DNA of 20,068 nt, taken from NCBI GenBank assembly GCA_046593925.1, contig JBKJQN010000044.1:1-20068 (forward strand). The letters are read 5' to 3'. Both the position numbers and the translations under genes were made by a program. The notes below the pieces were generated by a model. The model had not been told where the DNA came from and did no database searches. It was given only the letters and a program-made list of their open reading frames with translations. The DNA comes from JAYVYM01 sp046593925. GTDB lineage: Bacteria; Actinomycetota; Actinomycetes; Mycobacteriales; SCTD01. This document shows positions 15,081 to 20,068 of this stretch, one piece after another. Each line of letters begins with the position of its first letter. The stretch's first letter is position 1.

Positions 15081-15523
15081 CCGGCGTTCCCGACCGGGTT
15101 GTCGTACGGCCGCAGCGGCTCACCCGGGTCTGCCGGCTGGCCGCCGGGCTGCTGTTCGTCGTCTTCACGGTCGTGGCGTTCAGCCTGCGCGCGGGCGGCG
15201 GCGCCCAGATCTTCGGGCTGGCCGACCAGGTGGCGATGGTGGTGCTCGGCGCCCTGGCGGCCGGGGCGGTCCTCAGCCTGACGCGCGCGCGGGTCGAGGC
15301 CGACGTCACCGGCATCCGGATCCGCAACGTGCTCGGCGAGAAAGCCCTGCCCTGGCAGGTCGTCCGCGGGGTGCGCCTGGACGAGGGATCGTCGTGGGCG
15401 AGCCTGGACCTGCAGGACGACGACACAGTCGCGCTGCTCGCGGTCCAGGCCAACGACCGGGAGCGTGCTGTACGAGCCGTGCTCGCGCTGCGCGATCTGC
15501 TGGCCGCCTCGCGACGCCCGTGA
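15077..15523 (+). CDS. PH-domain membrane protein (bPH6-like)
   Basis: The 148-residue protein has two membrane segments (about 18-37 and 48-68) followed by a cytosolic part of about 80 residues. That part, from RARVEADVTGIRIRNVLGEKALPWQVVRGVRL, has the pattern of the small bacterial PH domain found in actinobacteria, as in the mycobacterial CFP-6 type. Function is unknown; such domains are thought to act in protein or membrane interaction. It overlaps both neighbours by four bases at its start (15077-15080) and end (15520-15523), so the three genes are probably translated together. A PH-domain protein near hisG is, as I recall, frequent in actinobacteria. Confidence 0.75.
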   Translation: MTGVPDRVVVRPQRLTRVCRLAAGLLFVVFTVVAFSLRAGGGAQIFGLADQVAMVVLGALAAGAVLSLTRARVEADVTGIRIRNVLGEKALPWQVVRGVRLDEGSSWASLDLQDDDTVALLAVQANDRERAVRAVLALRDLLAASRRP

Positions 15524-16404
15524 ACGGTCCCCGACCCGACTACCGCGGGCAGTCGGTCGCCGGCCGGTCGGGGGACAGCCGCCCTGCCGACGAGGGCGGC
15601 CCGGCGGTGGGTGGCCGCCCGGCCGAAGACGGCAGCCCGGCGGGGGGCAGCCGCCCGGCCGAAGACGGCAGCCCGGACCCCAGGCTGGCGGCGGCGCTGC
15701 TGGCCCACGACGGCTCCGCGGCGGCCTACGGCGAGGTGCTGGCCGCGCTCACCACCGCCCGGGTGTTCCTGGCGTTGTCGGCGCGGGCACTGGCGACCGA
15801 GTCGGCCGCGACCGCAGGCCTGCGGCAGGAGTCAGCGGCGCAGCTGTCGCTCCTCAGCCTGGTGTCGGCACGCGGCGCCCGGGCTCTGCCGGCGTTCCTC
15901 GATGGTCACCAGGTGCAACGCTGGCGGCCGCAGGCCCGTCCCGTACCGGTTGCCGGCCCGCTGGCCTGCCGGACGGCGCTCGACGACGGGGCCGTGGCGC
16001 TGCTGCTCGACCCCACCGGCCGGGCGCTCACCGTCAGCGGCCCCGCGCTGCGCGAGCTCGCCGCCGGGCGGGTGCCGGTGCCGGGCGCGGACCTGTCGAC
16101 CCGCGCCGCCGAGATCGACCTGGTGGCCGGGCCGGCGGCGCCTCCCGGGCTACTGGCGGCACTCACCCGGGCGCTCGCCCGAGAGCCCGTCCGCGCGGCC
16201 CGCCTGCTGGCCGGCCCCGACGGCCCCGTCCTTGGCCTGGTCACCGACCTGCCGCCCGCCGGGCTCGCCGCCCTGGCCGACCGGGTGCGACTCCGGCTCG
16301 GCAGCGCCCTGCCGCCGGACGGCCTGGACCTGGCTGCCGTCCCCGAGGACGGTCCCGGCGAGCCCCTGGCGCTCCCGTCGCGCAGGATGCTGCGCCGCCG
16401 GTAG
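15520..16404 (+). CDS. SseB-family protein with repetitive N-terminal linker
   Basis: The 294-residue protein has a Gly/Pro-rich, presumably disordered N-terminus (1-52) followed by an SseB-like domain. The recognisable stretch runs from VLAALTTARVFLALSARAL (about 73-91) through SLVSARGARALPAFLDGHQVQRWRPQARPVPV to ALLLDPTGRALTVSGPALRELAAGRVPVPG. Actinobacterial proteins of this type are common and have no established function. SseB was named in enteric bacteria, where the name has been used for unrelated proteins, so it should not be over-read. The linker contains a 27-base direct repeat. The start overlaps the PH-domain gene (GTGA). The gene ends 26 bases from a convergent gene. Confidence 0.75.
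   Translation: MNGPRPDYRGQSVAGRSGDSRPADEGGPAVGGRPAEDGSPAGGSRPAEDGSPDPRLAAALLAHDGSAAAYGEVLAALTTARVFLALSARALATESAATAGLRQESAAQLSLLSLVSARGARALPAFLDGHQVQRWRPQARPVPVAGPLACRTALDDGAVALLLDPTGRALTVSGPALRELAAGRVPVPGADLSTRAAEIDLVAGPAAPPGLLAALTRALAREPVRAARLLAGPDGPVLGLVTDLPPAGLAALADRVRLRLGSALPPDGLDLAAVPEDGPGEPLALPSRRMLRRR
15614..15676 (+). repeat. 27-bp direct repeat, two copies at 36-bp period, inside the SseB-family gene
   Basis: Identical 27-base copies lie at 15614-15640 and 15650-15676. They encode the repeated residues GRPAEDGSP and SRPAEDGSP in the N-terminal linker. The 36-base period keeps the frame, so the repeat could expand or shrink without breaking the protein. Confidence 0.85.
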
Positions 16405-16410
16405 GCCTCG

Positions 16411-16427
16411 GCCGGGGCGACCCCGGT
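16411..16427. terminator. GC hairpin between convergent genes, probable two-way terminator
   Basis: CCGGGG (16412-16417) and CCCCGG (16421-16426) form a six-pair all-GC stem with a CGA loop, extended by a G-U pair. It fills the 26-base gap between the SseB-family gene on + and the DUF1844 gene on -. There is no U-tract, which is usual for actinobacterial terminators. Position is the main support. Confidence 0.6.
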
Positions 16428-16430
16428 GGG

Positions 16431-16811
16431 TCACCGCCCCCGCGTCAGCCGCTCGCCCGGTCCCTCGCCGGGGGGGTCCGGCTCGCGGGAGGCTTCCCGG
16501 AAGGCCGCCTGCAGCGCCTGCAGCCCGTCCAGCAGCGGCGCGGCATGTACGCCGAGATCGATGCGGGCCGCGGCCACCAGACCCGCCAGCGCCGTGATGA
16601 GCTTGCGGGCCTCGTCGAGGTCGAGCGCCGTGGCGCCCTCTTCGGCGAGGCCACACTTGACTGCTGCCGCGCTCATCAGATGAACCGCGGCCGCTGCCAC
16701 GACCTCGGCCGCGGGTACATCGGCGAGGTCGCGCTCAGCATTCCGCGCCGAGCGGCCCGGCGCTGCCCTCGGCTCGGGTAGGGCGCTCGGGTGCGGGTCT
16801 GGGACGCTCAC
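16431..16811 (-). CDS. DUF1844 domain protein
   Basis: The 126-residue protein contains the DUF1844 core: VPAAEVVAAAAVHLMSAAAVKCGLAEEG followed by LDLDEARKLITALAGLVAAA and a C-terminal ALQAAFREASREPD. The family is small, helical, of unknown function, and in actinobacteria often sits next to infC. It is the only confident - strand gene in the window. I chose the GTG at 16809-16811 because it gives the shortest sensible N-terminus before the core. The longer in-frame extension to 16967 would run through the infC control region. An AAGACT six bases before the GTG may be a -10, suggesting a leaderless message. Confidence 0.82.
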   Translation of the reverse strand: MSVPDPHPSALPEPRAAPGRSARNAERDLADVPAAEVVAAAAVHLMSAAAVKCGLAEEGATALDLDEARKLITALAGLVAAARIDLGVHAAPLLDGLQALQAAFREASREPDPPGEGPGERLTRGR

Positions 16812-16963
16812 CCTGCTAGTCTTGCAGGGCGACCCGGCACGATCCTGTCCGAACGCTTCCCCAACCGGAGAGCGGCGGATGGGGACGTGTCGCGAAAGCG
16901 GAGGTCCCACCTCCCACCTGTCCACCCCGGTCCGCCGGTGGTGACGGGTCCGGTCGGTTCGCA

Positions 16964-17078
16964 GCACTTCTACCGAGTGCGGGCGGACCGTGCCCGCTAC
17001 GCGGCGGGTGAGTGGGCCCTGTGCGTCGTGCGGGGCCCGTCAGCATGTCGGGCCCCTGCCGTGCACTCACCCAGGAGG
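16964..17078 (+). promoter_or_regulatory. Structured infC leader with alternative stems and the infC ribosome site
   Basis: Several stems can be drawn just before infC. The largest pairs 17006-17014 (GGGTGAGTG) with 17064-17072 (CACTCACCC), ending directly against the ribosome site AGGAGG at 17073-17078. Within it, 17032-17039 (GGGGCCCG) pairs with 17049-17056 (CGGGCCCC), eight GC pairs. Two competing pairings exist: 16993-16997 with 17004-17008, and 16975-16980 (GAGTGC) with 17063-17068 (GCACTC). A further hairpin joins 16964-16968 and 16976-16980. Mutually exclusive pairings next to a ribosome site suggest feedback control of the operon, perhaps by L20 or IF3. The rest of the divergent gap (16812-16963) shows no convincing promoter, only TAGTCT at 16817-16822. 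Confidence 0.5.
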
Positions 17079-17082
17079 CCCC

Positions 17083-17988
17083 ATCAGCGCTGAACCCCGC
17101 ATCAACGACCGGATCCGCGTGCCCGAGGTGCGCCTGGTCGGTCCGAATGGTGAGCAGGTCGGCATCGTCGTCATCGGCGAGGCTCTCAAGCTCGCCCAGG
17201 ACAGCGACCTCGATCTCGTCGAGGTCGCTCCGATGGCTCGACCGCCGGTCTGCAAGCTCATGGACTACGGGAAGTTCAAGTACGAGGCGGCGCAGAAGGC
17301 GCGCGAGAGCCGGAAGAACCAGGTTCTCACCGTCATCAAAGAGATGAAGCTCCGCCCAAAGATCGACCCACACGACTACGCGACCAAGAAGGGGCACGTC
17401 GTCCGCTTCCTCAAGCAGGGTGACAAAGTCAAGATCACGATCATGTTCCGTGGCCGCGAGCAGTCGCGCCCCGAGTTGGGCTACCGGCTCCTCCAGCGGC
17501 TCGGCGAGGACGTCCAGGAACTCGGTTTCGTCGAGGCCGCACCCAAGCAGGACGGCCGCAACATGATCATGGTGCTGGCCCCGCACAAGAATGCCGCGGA
17601 CCTGAAGAAGGCCGACGCGGCGTCGAAGGCTGATGACCGTCGGGCCGAGGCCCCCGCTGCCGACAGCGTCGCCCCGCAGGCCCAGCCCGCCCCGCAGGCC
17701 CAGCCCGCCCCGCAGGCCCCGCCTGCCCCGCAGGCCCCGCCTGCCCCGGCGACCAAGGCCCAGCCCGCCCCGCAGGCCCAGCCCGCCCCGGCGACCAAGG
17801 CCCAGCCTGCCCCGGCCACCACGGCCGAGCCGGCGACCAAGGCCCAGCCCGCCCCGTCGGCCCCAGCCACCACGGCCGAGCCGGCCCCGAAGCCCCGGCC
17901 CGCGAAGGCCCAGCCCGCGCGGCCGACCCCGCCGGCTCGACCCGGCCCGCCGCCGCGTCCCGCCCCACAGGCGGTCGAGACCGCCTGA
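17083..17988 (+). CDS. infC: Translation initiation factor IF-3 with long Pro/Ala/Gln tail
   Basis: IF3 binds the 30S subunit, checks start codons and keeps subunits apart. Residues 1-169 are the usual two-domain factor, from ISAEPRINDRIRVPEVRLVGPNGEQVG to QDGRNMIMVLAPHK. I place the start at ATC 17083, four bases after AGGAGG (17073-17078). Homologues begin at this same position, and in-frame GTGs at 16990 and 17008 would make the ribosome site encode Gly-Gly-Pro. A rare start codon is the classical basis of infC self-control in E. coli (AUU). The total of 301 residues is long because of a tail of about 130 residues. Its last 105 or so (from 197) are almost only Pro, Ala, Gln, Thr and Lys in short repeats. 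Confidence 0.93.
   Translation: MSAEPRINDRIRVPEVRLVGPNGEQVGIVVIGEALKLAQDSDLDLVEVAPMARPPVCKLMDYGKFKYEAAQKARESRKNQVLTVIKEMKLRPKIDPHDYATKKGHVVRFLKQGDKVKITIMFRGREQSRPELGYRLLQRLGEDVQELGFVEAAPKQDGRNMIMVLAPHKNAADLKKADAASKADDRRAEAPAADSVAPQAQPAPQAQPAPQAPPAPQAPPAPATKAQPAPQAQPAPATKAQPAPATTAEPATKAQPAPSAPATTAEPAPKPRPAKAQPARPTPPARPGPPPRPAPQAVETA
17671..17900 (+). repeat. Short tandem repeats coding the IF3 tail
   Basis: The 18-base unit GCCCCGCAGGCCCAGCCC occurs at 17671-17688 and 17689-17706. It is followed by two copies of a variant ending CCCCGCCT (17707-17742), then by mixed units with ACCAAGGCCCAG and CCACCACGGCCGAG. They encode APQAQP, APQAPP and APATKAQP-type repeats. All units keep the frame. The - strand of this stretch is G-rich with closely spaced runs of three or four G. 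Confidence 0.85.
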
Positions 17989-18055
17989 CCCGGACGACCC
18001 ACTCGCCCGAGCGCCGCACCCGAGCACCGTGACCAGAAGGACGACGGCACACCCC

Positions 18056-18250
18056 ATGCCCAAGCAGAAGACGCACAGCGGCGCCAAGAAGCGCTTCAAG
18101 GTGACCGGGACCGGCAAGCTGCTGTTCCAGCGTGCCGGCAAGCGCCACCTGCTCGAGCACAAGGCCAGCAAGGTGACGCGGCGGCTGACCGGGACGCAGC
18201 AGGTTGCCGCGGCCGACCTCAAGACGGTCAAGAAGCTGCTCGGTCGCTAG
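18056..18250 (+). CDS. rpmI: 50S ribosomal protein L35
   Basis: The 64-residue, very basic protein has the standard L35 sequence: MPKQKTHSGAKKRFKVTGTGKL at the start and LLEHKASKVTRRLTG in the middle. L35 is a small component of the large subunit. The ATG start is fixed by the invariant N-terminus. AGAAGGA lies somewhat far upstream. It sits 67 bases after infC and 43 before rplT, the conserved infC-rpmI-rplT order. Confidence 0.97.
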   Translation: MPKQKTHSGAKKRFKVTGTGKLLFQRAGKRHLLEHKASKVTRRLTGTQQVAAADLKTVKKLLGR

Positions 18251-18293
18251 CCCGCCCACCCGACGCCAGACCTGACGACAAGGACGGACCCCC

Positions 18294-18698
18294 GTGGCAC
18301 GCGTGAAAAGGGCAGTCAACGCCCACAAGAAGCGGCGCGAGACGCTCGAGCTGGCCAGCGGCTACCGCGGCCAGCGCAGCCGGCTCTACCGCAAGGCCAA
18401 GGAGCAACTGCTCCACTCGGCCACCTACTCCTACCGCGACCGCAAGAAGCGAAAGGGCGACTTCCGGCAGCTGTGGATCCAGCGCATCAACGCGGCGGCG
18501 CGCCTGAACGGGATGACCTACAACCGCCTCATCCAGGGCCTGAAGGCCGCGGGCGTCGAGGTTGACCGCAAGGTCCTCGCCGACCTGGCCGTCACCGACG
18601 CGCCGGCCTTCGCGGTGCTCGTCGAGGTTGCCCGGGCAGCGCTGCCGGTCGACGCCCGGGCGCAGAGCGCGGGCACGGCCGACCGGGACGTCGCCTGA
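18294..18698 (+). CDS. rplT: 50S ribosomal protein L20
   Basis: L20 binds 23S rRNA early in large-subunit assembly and in several bacteria represses its own operon by binding the infC or rpmI leader. The sequence ARVKRAVNAHKKRRETLELASGYRGQRSRLYRKAKEQ and the later DRKKRKGDFRQLWIQRINAAAR are diagnostic. At 134 residues it is slightly longer than usual; the last 15 or so (DARAQSAGTADRDVA) look like a loose extension. The GTG start is preceded by AAGGACGG. Confidence 0.97.
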   Translation: MARVKRAVNAHKKRRETLELASGYRGQRSRLYRKAKEQLLHSATYSYRDRKKRKGDFRQLWIQRINAAARLNGMTYNRLIQGLKAAGVEVDRKVLADLAVTDAPAFAVLVEVARAALPVDARAQSAGTADRDVA

Positions 18699-18751
18699 CC
18701 CGGTCACCTGACGGCAGGTCACCCGGCAGCCCGACTCCGACCCCAGCGGAG

Positions 18752-19543
18752 CTGACCTCGACCCGTTCACCGCGGGTCCAGGCGGTACGACGACTGCACC
18801 GCCGCTCGGCCCGCGCGGCGCAGCGGCAGTTCATCGTCGAGGGGCCGCAGGCCGTTCGCGAAGCGCTCGCGGCGGGTGGCCTGCTGGAACTGTTCAGCAC
18901 GGGCGTCGCCGACGTCGAGGACGCCGCGCGCACAGCTGGCACCCCCGTCACACGGGTCAGCCCGGCGGTGCTGGCCGTCATGGCCGAGACCGTCGCACCG
19001 CGGGGGGTCGTCGGCGTCGCCGCGCTGCTGGACACCTCACCGGACCGGCTGCCCGCGACCCCCCGCCTCGTTGCGGTGCTCGACGCCGTGAACGACCCCG
19101 GCAACGCAGGCACCGTCATCCGGACAGCCGATGCGGCCGGGGCCGACGCCGTCCTGCTCACCGAGGGCTCCACCGATCCCTACGGCGGCAAGTGCGTACG
19201 CGCCTCCGCCGGCAGCCTGTGGCACCTGCCTGTGATCACCGGGCTGCCCGTCCTGGTGGCCATCGAGATGCTGCGGGCCCGCGGCGTCGGCGTGCTCGCG
19301 ACGACCGGCTCCGGCGAGGACGACCTTGACCTGCTCGCCGACTCCGGGGCGCTGGTAGCGCCGACGGCGTGGCTGTTCGGCACCGAGGCGCACGGCCTTG
19401 CACCGGAGGTTCTGGCGGCTGCCGACCGCCGCGTGCGGGTGCCTCTGCACGGCCGCGCGGAGTCGCTGAACCTGGCCGCTGCAGCCGCGGTGTGCCTCTA
19501 CGCCTCGGCAAACGCGCACCGCGTCCGGTTCCTGCCGACATAG
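18752..19543 (+). CDS. SpoU/TrmH-family RNA 2'-O-methyltransferase (TsnR-like)
   Basis: The family transfers a methyl group from SAM to a ribose 2'-OH of rRNA or tRNA using a knotted SPOUT fold. The protein shows the N-terminal substrate-binding part (FIVEGPQAVREALAAGG) and the three SpoU motifs: DPGNAGTVIRTADAAGAD at about 115-132, LFGTEAHGL at 208-216 and RAESLNLAAAAAVCLYA near 235-251. The place after rplT matches M. tuberculosis tsnR (Rv1644); the exact target is unknown. There is no in-frame ATG, GTG or TTG between rplT and 18968, and a start there would delete the N-terminal domain. CTG 18752, giving TSTRSPRVQAVRRL and 263 residues, is my best guess. The end is certain, the start is not. 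Confidence 0.85.
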   Translation: MTSTRSPRVQAVRRLHRRSARAAQRQFIVEGPQAVREALAAGGLLELFSTGVADVEDAARTAGTPVTRVSPAVLAVMAETVAPRGVVGVAALLDTSPDRLPATPRLVAVLDAVNDPGNAGTVIRTADAAGADAVLLTEGSTDPYGGKCVRASAGSLWHLPVITGLPVLVAIEMLRARGVGVLATTGSGEDDLDLLADSGALVAPTAWLFGTEAHGLAPEVLAAADRRVRVPLHGRAESLNLAAAAAVCLYASANAHRVRFLPT

Positions 19544-19597
19544 GGTGTCGCTCACCAGCACCTCTCGCGGTGCGGACGAGCCGGACCGGGAGGCGAC

Positions 19598-20068
19598 GTG
19601 ACCGACGCCTCGGCCTACGACGACCTGCCCGACGGGGTCGTCGTCGCCGACGCCACCGGTGCGGTCGTGGCACTGAACCCTGCGGCAGCACGGATCCTCG
19701 GCACGCCCGTCGAAGCACTGCTCGGGCTCGACTACCGCAAGGTGCTGCCGCTGGTCGACGACCAGGGCCGCGACTGGTGGGCGTGCACCGACCCGTACAC
19801 CGGGCTGGCGACCCGGACCCGCCAGCCCGAGCGGCGGTTGGTCCTTCCCACCGGGCGTGGCGTGCTCGTCACGGCGTCGTACCTGCGCGCGGCGTCGGGT
19901 GTCCTCGAGCGGCTGGTCGTGGCGTTGCGCGACGACCGGGCGCGCGAACGTACCGACCGCAGCCGCGCCGACCTGGTCAGCACGGTCGCCCACGAGCTGC
20001 GTTCCCCGCTGACCAGCGTGAAGGGCTTCACCGCCACGCTGCTGGCCAAGTGGGACCGGTTCGATGAC
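19598..20068 (+). CDS. PAS-domain sensor histidine kinase (N-terminal part, runs off the window)
   Basis: The first 157 codons are present. A PAS domain occupies about 1-115 (LPDGVVVADATGAVVALNPAAARILG, then a QPERRLVLPTGRGVLV stretch). The dimerisation/phosphoacceptor domain begins with STVAHELRSPLTSVKGFTATL, in which His132 should be the phosphorylated residue. No signal peptide or membrane segment is seen, so this part looks cytosolic. The ATP-binding domain lies beyond the window. GTG 19598 has GGGAGG four bases upstream. The gene starts 54 bases after the methyltransferase. The signal sensed and the partner regulator are not visible. Confidence 0.9.
   Translation, partial: MTDASAYDDLPDGVVVADATGAVVALNPAAARILGTPVEALLGLDYRKVLPLVDDQGRDWWACTDPYTGLATRTRQPERRLVLPTGRGVLVTASYLRAASGVLERLVVALRDDRARERTDRSRADLVSTVAHELRSPLTSVKGFTATLLAKWDRFDD

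Noticed and set aside
16990..17082. In-frame GTG starts at 16990 and 17008 for a longer IF3
   Set aside because: The extra residues are not IF3-like, run through the stem-loop region and translate the ribosome site; ATC 17083 fits better.
16816..18231. 471-codon - strand frame rich in Gly, Leu and Arg opposite infC
   Set aside because: The glycine-rich repeats are just the complement of the Pro/Ala tail of IF3; the rest is opposite the conserved IF3 core and rpmI.
19558..19573. Hairpin GCACC/GGTGC after the methyltransferase as a terminator
   Set aside because: Only five pairs with a six-base loop, too weak to call in this base composition.
1..20068. Mobile elements, CRISPR arrays, tRNA or rRNA genes, defence systems
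   Set aside because: No transposase or integrase motifs, no regularly spaced repeats, no cloverleaf candidates and no defence domains were seen; gene content and order are chromosomal housekeeping.

Overview
The window is about 20 kb of very GC-rich DNA with strong G/C at third codon positions and many GTG starts. The gene families are typical actinobacterial ones: a helicase-less PriA, the PAMHTEMW form of CoaBC, fused RibBA, long-form HisG, and the infC-rpmI-rplT-tsnR order known from Mycobacterium. I read it as chromosomal housekeeping DNA of an actinomycete. I cannot name the genus. I see no tRNA, rRNA, insertion sequence, phage gene or CRISPR array.

Layout on the + strand: the end of rpoZ, then coaBC, metK, priA, def, fmt, rsmB and rpe (1-8168), covering cofactor and one-carbon metabolism, replication restart, N-formylmethionine handling, rRNA methylation and the pentose phosphate pathway. 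Next is an Acg-type flavin-binding nitroreductase-fold gene (8311-9366) behind two inverted repeats. A 446-base stretch follows (9367-9812). It holds a 19-bp tandem repeat inside a doubtful 45-codon ORF, a probable promoter and an FMN riboswitch. The riboswitch heads ribD-ribE-ribBA-ribH, a complete route from GTP and ribulose 5-phosphate to riboflavin apart from the dephosphorylation step. hisG, a YdcZ-type membrane protein, a PH-domain membrane protein and an SseB-family protein follow; the last three are chained by overlapping stop/start codons.

A GC hairpin at 16411-16427 separates this run from a convergent DUF1844 gene on the - strand. That gene diverges from the translation operon infC-rpmI-rplT and a SpoU-type RNA methyltransferase. 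The window ends inside a PAS-histidine kinase.

Most of this is ordinary, and I do not claim a new defence or mobile system. The points most worth checking are: the infC start codon (ATC) and its structured leader with mutually exclusive pairings; a Pro/Ala/Gln repeat tail of about 105 residues on IF3; the FMN riboswitch with a readable translational switch; the Acg-like flavoprotein next to it; a methyltransferase ORF with no ATG, GTG or TTG start; and a Cys-to-Asp change in the PriA zinc cluster.
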